A stretch of DNA of 64,000 nucleotides from Actinoplanes sichuanensis (GTDB lineage: Bacteria; Actinomycetota; Actinomycetes; Mycobacteriales; Micromonosporaceae). Each line of letters begins with the position of its first letter. Positions within the stretch are counted from its first letter, which is position 1. Where the stretch lies: contig NZ_AP028461.1 in the NCBI RefSeq assembly GCF_033097365.1, positions 9,238,001-9,302,000 on the forward strand, in the 5' to 3' direction. The position numbers and the translations under genes were made by a program. Below, one piece after another: positions 24,025 to 33,581 of the stretch. Below the pieces are notes generated by a model, which was not told the origin of the DNA, did no database searches, and saw only the letters and a program-made list of their open reading frames with translations.

Positions 24025-26463
24025 ATGGACGAGCAGCAGGCGACCAAGGACGGCGAGATCAGGACGCCGTCCGCCGCCCGGCCGCCCGCGAACGACATCG
24101 AGGAGTACGCTCCCCCGCCGCCGCCCGCCCCGGGCGCGTTGTGGGCCACCCCGGCCGATGATCCCAAGCCCACCGCCACCCCTTCGGCTGCCTCGCCGTC
24201 CGCCGAGGCCCCGGCCTCCCCTGAACCGGCCTCCACCGAACCGGCCTCGGACACGCTGGCCGCCCCGGACTCCGCAGCCTCCGCTGATCCGGCCTCCGAC
24301 GCGCCGGCCGCCTCGGACTCCGCCGAACCGGCCTCCGCAGCCTCTGCCGCGTCGGTTGCGGTCGTCTCAGCCGCGCCGGTGTCCGCTGCCCCGGCGTCCG
24401 CCGATTCCGACCCGGCTCCCGCCGTGGTCAGGCCCGCCACCGCTTCGGCGCCCACCGAGTCCGCAGCCGCCAAGGTGTCCGCCACCCCTGCCGAACCGGC
24501 AGCCTCGCCGGTTTCCGGTGGGCCCGCGGCTGCTGCTCCGGGATCTGCCACGCCGGTTTCGGCCGCACCGATCTCCCCGGCACCGGTCGTGAAAGCGTCC
24601 GCGGCAGTTCCCGTCTCCACTCCGCCCGCGTCCCGGGTCAGTGCCTCCGCTCCGGTTTCGGCCGCCCCCGCTCCAACCACCCCGTCCTCGGGGGCTCCGG
24701 CTTCCGCCGCCCCTGTCGCCCGGGCATCCGCTTCTGTCGCACCGGCCTCGGCGCCACCAGCCAGCGCCGCGCAGGCCGCCACCGCGCCCGCCCTCGCCGC
24801 GCCAACCGCCAACGCGCCTGCCTCCACCGGACCGGCCGCCAACACCCCTGCCTCCACCGGACCGGCCGCCAACACCCCTGCCTCCACCGGACCGGCCGCC
24901 GACGCCGCTGGCTCTGCCCCGGCCGCCGACGCCGCTGGCTCTGCCCCGGCCGCTGGGGCGCCCAAGGTTGCCCAGCCGAGCGCCGGTACTAGTAACCCGG
25001 TCTCGTCCCCCGCCTTCGGCTCATCGGTGCGGCCGGTCTCGTCGGTACCCGGCTCCGGCGCTGCCCGGGCCGCAGTGCCAGGTGTGGTCCGCCCGGCCGC
25101 CGATGAGGTGCCCGCCTCAGCCCGTGCGGCGGGCCAGCCTAAGGTCTACGGCGCGGCCCCACGACCAGTCGGCTCCGCCTCGGTGGCCGTCCCGGTCTCC
25201 GGCGCGAAGAACCCGGCCGACGCCAAGAGCCCGGCCGAGACCAAGGACGCCGCCGCCCCGGAAGGGCCGGCCGAATCCGGGAAGCCGTCCGACCCGCGGC
25301 TGTCCGACCCGCGGCTGTCCGACCCGCGGCTGTCCGACCCGAAGCCGTCCGACCCGCGGCTGTCCGACCCGAAGCCCTCGGACCCGCGGCTGTCCGACCC
25401 GAAGCCCTCGGACCCGAAATTCGCGGACCCGAAGCTGAGCGACCCGCCCGCGCCCGAAAAGCCGAAGCCATCCGAGCCGAAGCCATCCGAGCCGAAGCAA
25501 TCCGACCCCGATCCCGCCGAACCGGAGAAGGACCCGGAGCCGGCCGAGCCCCAGCCTGTACCCGCACCCCCGGCGCCCCCGGCCCCGTCGAAACCGACCG
25601 ACCCGGAACCGGACAAACCGCCGACGCCCTTCCCGGCGCCGAAGCCGGTCCCGCCGACGCCCAAGCCCGGCCCGGTCCCACCCGCGCCGACACCTACGCC
25701 GAGCCCGGTCCCTCCGGGCCCGATTCCGCCGACACCCGTGCCTCCGGGCCCGGTGCCGCCGACTCCGGTGCCGCCCAGCCCGATCCCGCCCGGACCCGGC
25801 CCGAACCCGATCCCACCCGGACCCGGCCCCAGCCCGATCCCACCCGGACCCGGCCCGGTTCCGCCAGCTCCGGTTCCACCGGCGCCGATGATCGGTACCG
25901 GTCCGGCGATCGGTAACGGTCCAGCGGGCGGTAACGGTCCGGCGGGCGGTAACGGTCCAGCGGGCGGTAACGGCCTGCCCCGCTACACCCTGCCGCCCAC
26001 CGCCGCCTCGGCAGGTCTGCCACCGGCCCCGCAGAGCGCTCCTCGCGGGACGCCCTACCGGGGCTTCCCGTCGTCGCCGGAGAACATCGAGATGACCCAG
26101 CCGGTCTCTGCCGGAACCCCGCAGCCCGCTCAGTACGGCAACCCGCCGACCACTCCGATCAGCCCGGTCGCCGGCGGCGTGCCGCAGCAGCGCGGGCAGG
26201 GCACGGTGTACAGCACCGGTGGCTATCCCGCGATCGACATGACGATGCCGGTCTCCGACCCGGTGGAGAACTCGGGTTCACTGACCGGCCACATCCTGGC
26301 CCAGGGCTGGTATGACGCGCCGGTCGACCAGCGCCGCAGCAATGTGAAGGTGGTCATCGCCATGCTCGCGGTTCTCGGCCTGCTGGTGACGGTGAGCCTT
26401 GTGTTCGTGTTCACAGCGGGTGACGCGTTCACCGATTTCCTGGGCAATCTGACCGGCAAGTGA
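24025..26463 (+). CDS. Large Pro/Ala-rich protein with single C-terminal membrane helix
   Basis: 812 residues from ATG 24025, which has GGAGG 5 bases upstream. Residues 1-400 are Ala/Ser/Pro-rich, 410-500 carry SDPRL/SDPKP pentapeptide repeats, 500-630 are Pro-rich (PPGPIPPTPVPPGP type), and the last 60 residues hold a membrane helix (VVIAMLAVLGLLVTVSLVFVF) and a short outside tail. There is no signal peptide, so the disordered part is probably cytoplasmic and tail-anchored. No catalytic domain is recognised. It may be a scaffold or a kinase/cell-division-associated membrane protein; that is a guess from composition. Confidence 0.75.
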   Translation: MDEQQATKDGEIRTPSAARPPANDIEEYAPPPPPAPGALWATPADDPKPTATPSAASPSAEAPASPEPASTEPASDTLAAPDSAASADPASDAPAASDSAEPASAASAASVAVVSAAPVSAAPASADSDPAPAVVRPATASAPTESAAAKVSATPAEPAASPVSGGPAAAAPGSATPVSAAPISPAPVVKASAAVPVSTPPASRVSASAPVSAAPAPTTPSSGAPASAAPVARASASVAPASAPPASAAQAATAPALAAPTANAPASTGPAANTPASTGPAANTPASTGPAADAAGSAPAADAAGSAPAAGAPKVAQPSAGTSNPVSSPAFGSSVRPVSSVPGSGAARAAVPGVVRPAADEVPASARAAGQPKVYGAAPRPVGSASVAVPVSGAKNPADAKSPAETKDAAAPEGPAESGKPSDPRLSDPRLSDPRLSDPKPSDPRLSDPKPSDPRLSDPKPSDPKFADPKLSDPPAPEKPKPSEPKPSEPKQSDPDPAEPEKDPEPAEPQPVPAPPAPPAPSKPTDPEPDKPPTPFPAPKPVPPTPKPGPVPPAPTPTPSPVPPGPIPPTPVPPGPVPPTPVPPSPIPPGPGPNPIPPGPGPSPIPPGPGPVPPAPVPPAPMIGTGPAIGNGPAGGNGPAGGNGPAGGNGLPRYTLPPTAASAGLPPAPQSAPRGTPYRGFPSSPENIEMTQPVSAGTPQPAQYGNPPTTPISPVAGGVPQQRGQGTVYSTGGYPAIDMTMPVSDPVENSGSLTGHILAQGWYDAPVDQRRSNVKVVIAMLAVLGLLVTVSLVFVFTAGDAFTDFLGNLTGK
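24811..24954 (+). repeat. Tandem DNA repeats, 30 bp x3 then 27 bp x2
   Basis: Three near-identical 30-bp units (24811, 24841, 24871; the last two are the same) are followed by two identical 27-bp units (24901, 24928). All are in frame in the Pro/Ala-rich gene. Near-identity at silent positions shows recent duplication. Confidence 0.85.
25291..25440 (+). repeat. Ten 15-bp tandem repeats (SDPRL/SDPKP)
   Basis: Ten consecutive 15-bp units of the type GACCCGCGGCTGTCC or GACCCGAAGCCCTCG. They encode alternating Arg- and Lys-bearing pentapeptides. Related degenerate units continue to about 25500. Confidence 0.9.
25912..25974 (+). repeat. 18-bp tandem repeats (GNGPAG)
   Basis: Units of GGTAACGGTCCAGCGGGC begin at 25912, 25930 and 25948, with a partial one at 25966. 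They encode a Gly/Asn-rich linker between the Pro-rich region and the C-terminal part. Confidence 0.8.
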
Positions 26464-26491
26464 CCAACTGACGCAGTCCCGACAGTGCCAA

Positions 26492-26523
26492 GAGGTCCCG
26501 GCGTTTTGTCGCCCGGGGCCTCG
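26492..26523 (+). terminator. Probable terminator after the Pro/Ala-rich gene
   Basis: GAGGTCCCGG pairs with CCGGGGCCTC with one G-U pair, around a T-rich loop. Only a short T-containing tail follows, so termination strength is uncertain. Confidence 0.5.
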
Positions 26524-26744
26524 AACGTTTAAGCTTGCGCGGTTGCGCTTCGGGGTGAGCATGCCCACTACCCGGCCGGAATGCGGTCGGCGGTTCAGAC
26601 GTTCACCCGTACACTGATGGTAGTTATTGACGCGGCGTGCCCACCCGGTGCACGCCACGGGCGTTCTTGCGGGCATTTCAGCGGGCGGTCTCCGATGACC
26701 GCGGCGGGCCATTCGCGAGCATGCGCCCCCGTAGAGAGGTTCTC

Positions 26745-28655
26745 TTGACCACTTTCGCTGATCCCAGCACGTTCCCGTCCGTCTTCGACAACAGCAGCAC
26801 CGAGAGCGACACCCCGGCCGCCCCCGAGGCCGTCGAGGTCGCCGAGACGACCACCGAGGTCGCCGAGACCACCCCGGAGGCCGTCGAGGCCCCCGCCAAG
26901 ACCTTCGCCGACCTGGGCCTCCCGGCCGAGATCGTGCGCGTCCTCACACGTGAGGGCATCACCACACCGTTCGAGATCCAGGCCGCGACCGTGCCGGACG
27001 CGCTGGCCGGGCGGGATGTCCTGGGCCGTGGCCAGACCGGCTCCGGCAAGACGCTGGCGTTCGGCCTGCCGGTGCTGGCTCGCATCGCGCAGGGTGGCCG
27101 GGCCCGGCCGCACTACCCCAAGGCGCTGATCCTGGTGCCGACCCGTGAGCTGGCGATGCAGGTCGCCGACTCGCTGATGCCGGTGGGCCGGTCGGTCGGC
27201 GTGTTCCTGAAGACCGCGGTCGGCGGTGTCCCGTACGACCGTCAGATGGACGCCCTGCGCCGCGGCGTCGAGGTGATCGTCGCCACTCCGGGTCGTCTCG
27301 GCGACCTGATCGAGCGTGGCGCCTGCAAGCTCGACGACGTCGAGGTCACCGTGCTCGACGAGGCCGACCAGATGGCTGACATGGGCTTCCTGCCCGAGGT
27401 CACCGATCTGCTGGCGAAGACCCCGGAGAACGCGCAGCGCCTGCTGTTCTCGGCCACTCTGGACGGTGACGTCGACACCCTGGTCAAGCGGTTCATGCAC
27501 GACCCGGTGACGCACTCGACGGCCCCGGCCGAGGCGAGCGTGTCCACCATGGATCACCACCTGCTGCTGATCCCGCCGGCTGACAAGTTCCCGATCACGT
27601 CGTGGATCGCGAACCGGGCCGGCAAGACCATCGTCTTCGCCCGCACCCAGATGGGCGTGGACCGGCTGGTCGAGCAGCTTGCGGCGGTCGGTGTCCGGGC
27701 CGGTGCCCTGCACGGCGGCAAGACCCAGCGCGTCCGTACCCGTACGCTCGCCGAGTTCAAGGAAGGCCGGACGAACGTCCTGGTCGCGACGGACGTGGCG
27801 GCCCGTGGCATCCACGTCGACGGCATCTCGCTGGTCGTGCACGTGGACCCGCCGAAGGACCCGAAGGACTACCTGCACCGGGCCGGCCGTACCGCTCGGG
27901 CCGGTGAGTCCGGCGCGGTCGTCACGCTGGTGCTGCCCAAGCAGCGCCGCACCACGCAGGCGATGATGTCGAAGGCCGGGGTCGCCCCCGCCGAGACCCG
28001 CGTCCGTCTGGGCGACGACAAGCTGTCCGAGATCACCGGCGCCCGCGAGCCCAGTGGCGTCCCGGTCGTGGACGAGCCGGAGCCTCGCCGCGAGCGTTCC
28101 GGCGGCTCCCGTGGCCGCTTCGGCGACCGCCCGCGTGGTGACCGTCCGCAGCGCTCGTACGGTGACCGTCCGCAGCGCTCGTACGGCGACCGCAACGAGC
28201 GGACCTTCGGTGACCGTCCGCAGCGTTCCTATGGTGACCGCCCGGCCGGCGACCGTTCGTTCGGCGACCGTCCGCAGCGCTCGTTCGGCGACCGTGACCG
28301 GAACTTCGGCGACCGCCCGTCCAGCGACCGTGACCGCGGTGACCGCGGCTTCGGCGACCGTCAGCGTTCGGACCGCCCCTACGGCGATCGGCCCGCTGGT
28401 GACCGCTCGTTCGGCGACCGGCCCGCCGGTGACCGTCCGCAGCGTTCCTACGGTGACCGTCCGCAGCGTTCGTTCGGCGACCGTCCGACTGGTGACCGTC
28501 CGCAGCGTTCGTTCGGCGACCGTCCGGCCGGCGACCGCTTCGGCGACCGCCCGTCGGGTCCGCGCCGCGAGGGCCACCGCACCGACAGCCACCGCGGCGA
28601 CCGCCGCGAGGGCCCGGGCGGCCGCTTCGGCACCCGCCCGGCTCGCAGCTACTGA
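26745..28655 (+). CDS. DEAD-box RNA helicase with long Arg/Gly/Asp-rich repeat tail
   Basis: About 636 residues from TTG 26745 (MTTFADPS), chosen because GAGAGG stands 5 bases upstream; an in-frame ATG at 26721 is the alternative. After an acidic leader come the Q motif (TPFEIQ), Walker A (GQTGSGKT), DEAD (VLDEADQM), SAT, and HRAGRTAR. The last 200 residues are repeats of GDRPQRS(Y/F) and GDR-x-F, an RNA-binding disordered tail. It resembles the actinobacterial RhlE/DeaD cold-shock group, which unwinds structured RNA. A 280-bp upstream region with a GGCGTGC/GCACGCC stem may be a structured leader. Confidence 0.9.
   Translation: MTTFADPSTFPSVFDNSSTESDTPAAPEAVEVAETTTEVAETTPEAVEAPAKTFADLGLPAEIVRVLTREGITTPFEIQAATVPDALAGRDVLGRGQTGSGKTLAFGLPVLARIAQGGRARPHYPKALILVPTRELAMQVADSLMPVGRSVGVFLKTAVGGVPYDRQMDALRRGVEVIVATPGRLGDLIERGACKLDDVEVTVLDEADQMADMGFLPEVTDLLAKTPENAQRLLFSATLDGDVDTLVKRFMHDPVTHSTAPAEASVSTMDHHLLLIPPADKFPITSWIANRAGKTIVFARTQMGVDRLVEQLAAVGVRAGALHGGKTQRVRTRTLAEFKEGRTNVLVATDVAARGIHVDGISLVVHVDPPKDPKDYLHRAGRTARAGESGAVVTLVLPKQRRTTQAMMSKAGVAPAETRVRLGDDKLSEITGAREPSGVPVVDEPEPRRERSGGSRGRFGDRPRGDRPQRSYGDRPQRSYGDRNERTFGDRPQRSYGDRPAGDRSFGDRPQRSFGDRDRNFGDRPSSDRDRGDRGFGDRQRSDRPYGDRPAGDRSFGDRPAGDRPQRSYGDRPQRSFGDRPTGDRPQRSFGDRPAGDRFGDRPSGPRREGHRTDSHRGDRREGPGGRFGTRPARSY
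28128..28557 (+). repeat. Degenerate repeats coding for the helicase GDRPQRS tail
   Basis: Units based on GGTGACCGTCCGCAGCGCTC recur about fifteen times with insertions. They are read in frame and encode a basic/acidic Gly-rich tail with aromatic residues, the composition typical of phase-separating RNA-binding regions. Confidence 0.75.
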
Positions 28656-28664
28656 CAACTCCCA

Positions 28665-28707
28665 CCGAAGCCCCGGTCGCCTCCAGGCGGTCGGGGCTTC
28701 GGCCTTT
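28665..28707 (+). terminator. Rho-independent terminator of the DEAD-box gene
   Basis: CCGAAGCCCC and GGGGCTTCGG form a perfect 10-bp outer stem, extended by GGTCGC/GCGGTC pairing, followed by CCTTTCC. It starts 10 bp after the stop codon. Confidence 0.85.
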
Positions 28708-28722
28708 CCAAAATCCGATTCG

Positions 28723-28991
28723 GTACGACCTACGAAGGTCCCGTGGCTACGACGCGACGCAGGCGACCCGTCCCACCCGCGACGCGCCTCCGGGCTGAAG
28801 CGATCCCTCACCATGGTCCCGGTGCCGCCCTACGGTCCGATCCGCGCCACAACTCACCACACTGCGAGTGGACGGCGGGCGGGACCGGTTGTGGGGTAGC
28901 GGTGGGCAACGGATTCCGCCCGAAAGACGCGCTGGTGGGCGGGAGTTTCGCCTGCGTCGCGGGGTAGCCACGGGACCTTCGTAGGTCGTAC
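28723..28991. mobile_element. 269-bp inverted-repeat (MITE-like) element
   Basis: The first 44 bases (28723-28766) and last 44 bases (28948-28991) are inverted repeats with 42 matches; the outer 28 are perfect. Imperfect inverted similarity continues inward for about another 60-80 bases per side, so the whole could fold into a long stem. It encodes no plausible protein. The right end is 19 bp from the start of the next gene and so must hold its promoter. A clear target duplication is not visible (AAAAT occurs near both sides but not flush with the left end). Non-autonomous transposon or structured regulatory element; both fit. Confidence 0.6.
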
Positions 28992-29010
28992 AAAATGGTA
29001 GGTTTTTGGC

Positions 29011-29652
29011 ATGCCGTTGCCTATTGCGGTGTTCTGGGAGCGCAGCGACGTCTCCGGCGCCGAGCATGCCCTGCTGGAGGCGCGCGACGGTCTGTATGCG
29101 CAGGGGACTCTTCTGGCTGCCGCGCCCGTGCCGTTCGCCTGTCGGTATGAGGTGCAGACCGGTCCGGATTGGGCGACCGCCCGACTGGACGTGCGGGCCG
29201 AGGGTGCCGGCTGGGCGCGTGCCGTGCGGCTGGAGCTGGCCGCGGGCCGCTGGCGGGTGACCGCTTCTGAACAGGGCGATCTAGACGCGGAACTGACCAG
29301 AAACGGTCACGCGCGGGCCGGCTTACCCGGGTGCGACGACCCGGATCTGTTGTATGGCGCGTTCGATGTCGGGCTGGGCGGATCGTCGCTCTTCGCCACC
29401 TTGCCGATCCGGCGACTCGGGCTGCTCGACTCGTCCGAGGCCGCGGCGGCCGGTGTGTCGCATCGGCTGAGTGTGGCCTGGGTCCTGGTGCCGAGCCTGG
29501 AAGTGGTGCAGGCGGACCAGATCTACACGCCACTGGGCGATGGGCGGGTGCGGTTCGCCGACGAGACCACGAGCGTCGACCTGATCTGCGACGACGAGGG
29601 GTTCGTGGCGGACCGGCCGGGGCTGGCCCGTCGGGTCACAGCTTCTGCTTGA
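29011..29652 (+). CDS. Putative glycolipid-binding domain protein (DUF1089 type)
   Basis: 213 residues matching the putative glycolipid-binding family, a beta-barrel-like fold seen in Pseudomonas PA1994: VFWERSDVSGAEHALLE at the start, CRYEVQTGPDWATARLDV, and DLLYGAFDVGLGGSSLFATLP later. No signal peptide. Ligand and role are unknown. The ATG has only a weak GGTAGG upstream, and the upstream 269 bp are the inverted-repeat element. Its 3' end overlaps the convergent metalloprotease gene by 17 bp. Confidence 0.8.
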   Translation: MPLPIAVFWERSDVSGAEHALLEARDGLYAQGTLLAAAPVPFACRYEVQTGPDWATARLDVRAEGAGWARAVRLELAAGRWRVTASEQGDLDAELTRNGHARAGLPGCDDPDLLYGAFDVGLGGSSLFATLPIRRLGLLDSSEAAAAGVSHRLSVAWVLVPSLEVVQADQIYTPLGDGRVRFADETTSVDLICDDEGFVADRPGLARRVTASA

Positions 29653-31099
29653 TCCAGCTGACGCAGGCCTTGTCGACGGTCTTGAAGGGCTTGTCGAGGG
29701 CGACCTGTGCGGCGACGTCGAGCTCCAGACCTTCACGCAGGACCAGTGAGACGAAGTTGAACATCTTGTCCTCGCCGAACTTCTCGGCGATGCAGCCCAC
29801 CCCGAAGTGCCCGGTGGCGTAGAGCCGCGCGACGGTCAGGTCGTCGGATTCATCGGTGAGCGGCGGCAACGCGATCGTCTTGACCGCGCCGCGGCGGGCC
29901 TGGATGTAGCGGAGCGCGTCCCGGCTGTAGCTGTTCTGCGGCTTGCTGGGCTGGTAGCCGATGTACTCGGCGACGCCCTCGATCAGCCACAGATCGTCCT
30001 CGTCGTCCCAGTTGCGGTTGTCGTTGAGGGTGACGGCGTGGCCCATCTCGTGCTGGATGATCTCGGTGACCTCACGGTTGCTGCCGGACATCGCCTCGCC
30101 CGCTTTCACCACGATGTCGCTGCCGATGCCGTTGAGCGGCAGGTGGTACGCGACCGACCAGTTCGGGGCCATGCCCGAGTACCAGTTCTTCCAGCCCTTG
30201 TCGTCGGCGAGGTAGATCCGGTACTTCTTCTGCTCGTTGTGGAGCCGGGTGCCGTACCGGTCGGCGACCGCGGCCGCTTTCTCCGCCAGCGGCAGGGTCC
30301 GACGCACGTTCTCGGCCTGCGATTTCGGGCCGGCCACGATCACCCTCCGGCCCTGAGCGACGGTCAGCGCGGCATTCTCCCAGGGGGCCGGTTGCAGGTA
30401 GTTCTGGACGCCGGCGCCGGCCATCGCGGTGATCGTGTAGGAGCCGTTCCGCGGTGTCCAGGTGAGTGTGTTGATCATCGCGGGGGCGCCGGCTCCGGGG
30501 TCGGAGCGGTGGGCCGGGCAGTCGACGCCGCTGAAGCAGTAGTTGAGGTCGACCCGGACCTTCATCGTGGTGCCGGCCATCTTCGGCTCACCGTCGATGG
30601 TCAGGTCGGCGGCGGTGACCTCGAGCGCCCGCAGGTTCTGGAAGATCGTCCGGTAGCGGCCCTGCAGCTTCGGGTCGACCGGGGCGAGCCAGCCCGCTTC
30701 GTCGCCCTTGACCAGTGCCTGGGCTTGCGCGTCGATCAGCGCGTTGACCTGCTCGAGCGGGGTCGGCGGGGTGGCCGAGGCGGAGGGCGTGACCGAGGCC
30801 GACGGGACCGGGGTGGCGGTGGCGGGCTCCGGCCGGTCCGGCCAGAAGATCACCGCGCCGGCACCGGCGGCGAGCGCCAGCACGGCTAGTCCAGCGATCA
30901 GCGCCGAGGGCCGTCGCGGCGCAGGCGACGCATCGGCGACGAAGCCGGGCGGCACCTCGGTGACAAGGCCGGGAGGCGCCTCGGCGACGAGGCCGGGATC
31001 GGGCTCGGGGTCCGCCTCGGAGGAGGACTCGACAGACTGCTCGGGAGACGTCTCAGCCGACGGCTCGGGCAGCGACTCAGCCTGTGGCGACTCATCCAT
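29636..31099 (-). CDS. Membrane-anchored HExxH zinc metalloprotease-like protein (copy A)
   Basis: 487 residues from ATG 31099; the frame open to 31315 has no support. An acidic Pro/Glu-rich cytoplasmic part (1-60) precedes one membrane helix (SALIAGLAVLALAAGAGAVIF), a Thr/Pro linker, an NTF2-like region (EAGWLAPVDPKLQGRYRTIF) and a gluzincin domain with H350-E-M-G-H354 and a downstream EGVAEYIG glutamate as third ligand. It should act outside the membrane. The paralogue at 31156 follows the same plan. Substrate unknown. Confidence 0.82.
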   Translation of the reverse strand: MDESPQAESLPEPSAETSPEQSVESSSEADPEPDPGLVAEAPPGLVTEVPPGFVADASPAPRRPSALIAGLAVLALAAGAGAVIFWPDRPEPATATPVPSASVTPSASATPPTPLEQVNALIDAQAQALVKGDEAGWLAPVDPKLQGRYRTIFQNLRALEVTAADLTIDGEPKMAGTTMKVRVDLNYCFSGVDCPAHRSDPGAGAPAMINTLTWTPRNGSYTITAMAGAGVQNYLQPAPWENAALTVAQGRRVIVAGPKSQAENVRRTLPLAEKAAAVADRYGTRLHNEQKKYRIYLADDKGWKNWYSGMAPNWSVAYHLPLNGIGSDIVVKAGEAMSGSNREVTEIIQHEMGHAVTLNDNRNWDDEDDLWLIEGVAEYIGYQPSKPQNSYSRDALRYIQARRGAVKTIALPPLTDESDDLTVARLYATGHFGVGCIAEKFGEDKMFNFVSLVLREGLELDVAAQVALDKPFKTVDKACVSWIKQKL

Positions 31100-31155
31100 G
31101 ACCGAGGATCTAACCACCTGTTTCGACGGTCCTCTATCCCATTTCGGCCCAGCGA

Positions 31156-32442
31156 TCAGACGCGTTGTGTGATCCAGCTGACGCATGCCTTGTCGACGGT
31201 CTTGAAGGGCTTCCCGAAGGCTGTTCGCGAGGCCGGATCGAGGTCCTGACCCTCCTGGATCACCTGTTTGACGAAGACGAGCATCCGAGCCCGTCCGTAC
31301 CTGTCGGCCAGGCAACCGACCGCGTAGTGCCCGGTGGCATAGAGGGTGCTGACCGTCAGATCGTCCGATTCGTCAGTGAGCTCCGGCCGCACGATCGACT
31401 TGATCGGACCGTGCTCGTCGAACCAGGACCGCAGCGAGTACCGGCTCTCGGTGTTCTGTGGTTTTCCGGGGAAGAACCCGATGTACTCGGCGACGCCCTC
31501 GATGAGCCACAGGTCCTCGTCCTGATCCCAGTTTCGGGACGGGACCATGGTGACGGCGTGCGCCATCTCGTGCTGGACGGTGATGGCGAGCTGGCGATCG
31601 GAGTCGAGCACGTCACCGGCTTTGAGGACGATGTCGCTACCGGTCTGGTTCAGGGCGATGTGATAGCCGATGACCCATTTCGAGAGCTGGCCGCCGTACC
31701 ACTGCTTCCAGGTCTTGTCGTCGGCGAGATAGACCCGGTAGCGAGCCGGCGGCTCGGTGCTGAAACGGTCGACGATCTTCGCGGCCTTCTCGGCCGCGGT
31801 GAGCACGCGTTGGAGGTTCTTCGCCTGGCCGGGCGGTCCGGCGACGATGACCCGCTCGCCGCGGGCGAAACGCAGTTCGGTGTTCTCCCACGGGGTCGGC
31901 TGGAGTGGGTTCTCGTCCTTGATGTCGGCGATCCCGGTGACCACGTACCCGCCGTCACGCCGGGTCAGGGTCAGCTCGTAGAGGACCTTCGGCGGGCCGC
32001 GGCCGACCGAGTCGTCCCAGGCCGGGCAGGCCGCGTCGCTGAGGCAGTAGCTCAGCATGAACCGGGCGTCGACCGCGCTCGTGGTGCTCCCGCCGAGGAT
32101 CTCCACACCGTACTCGGCCCGGCTGATCTCCAGGTTGCGCAGGTTTCGGTAGATGGCCCGGTAGCGTTTCCGCGCCGCCGGGTCGACCGGCGCCAACCAA
32201 CCCGCCTCGTCACCGCTGAGTAGCGCGTCGACCTGCCCCTGAAGGGCGAACCGGACATCCCGCTCGATCACGGTCGACGGGTCGGGCGCCACGACGGGGG
32301 CGGCGGTCGCCGGCTTCGGTCGCTGCGGCTGCGGCCAGAAGACCACGCTGACGGAGGAGACGGCGAGCAGCATCACCCCGAAGGCGCCGAACGCCCGCGC
32401 CACCCAATCCCTACCCGATCGATGATCGAGGTCATCCTCCAC
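31156..32442 (-). CDS. Membrane-anchored HExxH zinc metalloprotease-like protein (copy B)
   Basis: 428 residues from GTG 32442. A short cytoplasmic N-terminus, one membrane helix (FGAFGVMLLAVSSVSVVFW), then the same outside module as copy A: EAGWLAPVDPAARKRYRAIY, H291-E-M-A-H295 and EGVAEYIGF. The two proteins share long blocks at the C-terminus (PFKTVDKACVSWI) but copy B lacks the acidic N-terminal extension. The genes are 56 bp apart on one strand, a tandem duplication that has diverged. Ligands are complete, so both could be active peptidases. Confidence 0.82.
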   Translation of the reverse strand: MEDDLDHRSGRDWVARAFGAFGVMLLAVSSVSVVFWPQPQRPKPATAAPVVAPDPSTVIERDVRFALQGQVDALLSGDEAGWLAPVDPAARKRYRAIYRNLRNLEISRAEYGVEILGGSTTSAVDARFMLSYCLSDAACPAWDDSVGRGPPKVLYELTLTRRDGGYVVTGIADIKDENPLQPTPWENTELRFARGERVIVAGPPGQAKNLQRVLTAAEKAAKIVDRFSTEPPARYRVYLADDKTWKQWYGGQLSKWVIGYHIALNQTGSDIVLKAGDVLDSDRQLAITVQHEMAHAVTMVPSRNWDQDEDLWLIEGVAEYIGFFPGKPQNTESRYSLRSWFDEHGPIKSIVRPELTDESDDLTVSTLYATGHYAVGCLADRYGRARMLVFVKQVIQEGQDLDPASRTAFGKPFKTVDKACVSWITQRV

Positions 32443-32475
32443 GAGCCGGATCTAATCACGGCCCGTCGATGGATG

Positions 32476-33573
32476 TCAGCCCGGCCAGTCGCCGCCGTCC
32501 ATGAATCGCTCAATCACCCTGGAGTAAGGGGACAATTCGAGCCCCTGGGCGGCCACCCAGTCATCGGAGTAGTAGGTGTCGGCGTACCGTTCGCCGCCGT
32601 CGCAGATCAACGTCACCACCGATCCGGTACGGCCGGCCGCGCGCATCTCGGCGATCAGCCGGAACGCGCCCCACAGGTTGGTACCTGTCGACCCGCCGAG
32701 CCGCCGGCCCAGTGTGGCCGACCCGGCCCGCATCGCGGCGAGGGACGCGGCGTCCGGCACGTGGATCATGCGGTCCACCACGGACGGCAGGAACGACGGC
32801 TCCACCCGGGGCCGGCCGATCCCTTCGATGCGCGAGCCCCGGCCGGTCACCGTGGTCCAGTCGCCGGCAAGGTAAGCCTGCCAGAACGCCGACCCCTCGG
32901 GATCGACAACGCAGACTCTGGTGTCGAGACGCCGATACCGTGCGTAGCGGCCGATGGTGGCGCTGGTGCCACCGGTGCCGGCACCGACGACGACCCAGGC
33001 CGGGACCGGGTGCCGTTCCAGAGCGAGCTGGCTGTGGATGGATTCGGCGATGTTGTTGTTGCCACGCCAGTCGGTGGCCCGCTCGGCGTACGTGAACTGG
33101 TCCATGAAGTGCCCACCGAGGTCGGCGGCGAGTCGCCGGGCCTCCGGAACCACCTGGGTCGCCTCGCCGACCAGATGACATCGGCCGCCCTGGAACTCGA
33201 TCAGCGAGACCTTCTCCGGCGACGTGGAGGCCGGCATCACGGCGATGAACGGCAGACCGAGCATCCGGGCGAAGTATGCCTCACTGACCGCGGTCGACCC
33301 GGAGGACGCCTCGACGACCGTGGTCTGCGGGCCGATCCAGCCGTTGCACAGCGCGTACAGGAACAGCGATCGGGCCAGCCGATGCTTGAGCGAGCCGGTG
33401 GGGTGCGACGACTCGTCCTTGAGGTAGAGGTCGATGCCCCAGCTGATCGGCAGTGGGTAGGGCAGCAGGTGGGTGTCGGCGGAGCGGTTGGCGTCCGCCT
33501 CGACCAGGGCGATCGCGTCGCGGGCCCAGTCGCGGGCCACGTTGTCCGAGCGGTCGAGCTTGGTGGGTTCCAT
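32476..33573 (-). CDS. PLP-dependent cysteine synthase-family enzyme (Cds1-like cysteine desulfhydrase)
   Basis: 365 residues from ATG 33573, the start that fits homologues ([16 protein letters not shown]). Fold-type II PLP enzyme with Schiff-base Lys63 ([11 protein letters not shown]), the [17 protein letters not shown] block and the [11 protein letters not shown] phosphate loop. It resembles mycobacterial Cds1 (Rv3684), which degrades cysteine to sulfide, ammonia and pyruvate. It is only 8 bp downstream of an Lrp-type regulator; in E. coli an Lrp-family regulator (DecR) controls a cysteine desulfidase, which supports but does not prove this role. Confidence 0.83.
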   Translation of the reverse strand: MEPTKLDRSDNVARDWARDAIALVEADANRSADTHLLPYPLPISWGIDLYLKDESSHPTGSLKHRLARSLFLYALCNGWIGPQTTVVEASSGSTAVSEAYFARMLGLPFIAVMPASTSPEKVSLIEFQGGRCHLVGEATQVVPEARRLAADLGGHFMDQFTYAERATDWRGNNNIAESIHSQLALERHPVPAWVVVGAGTGGTSATIGRYARYRRLDTRVCVVDPEGSAFWQAYLAGDWTTVTGRGSRIEGIGRPRVEPSFLPSVVDRMIHVPDAASLAAMRAGSATLGRRLGGSTGTNLWGAFRLIAEMRAAGRTGSVVTLICDGGERYADTYYSDDWVAAQGLELSPYSRVIERFMDGGDWPG

Positions 33574-33581
33574 CCCCGACC

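Noticed and set aside
28743..28967. Small frame inside the inverted-repeat element as a gene
   Set aside because: It lies in the symmetric element, lacks a ribosome-binding site and codes for a Cys/Gly-rich product without homology.
28710..28996. AAAAT as a target-site duplication of the inverted-repeat element
   Set aside because: The left AAAAT is 8 bases away from the repeat end while the right one is flush, so a true duplication is not shown.
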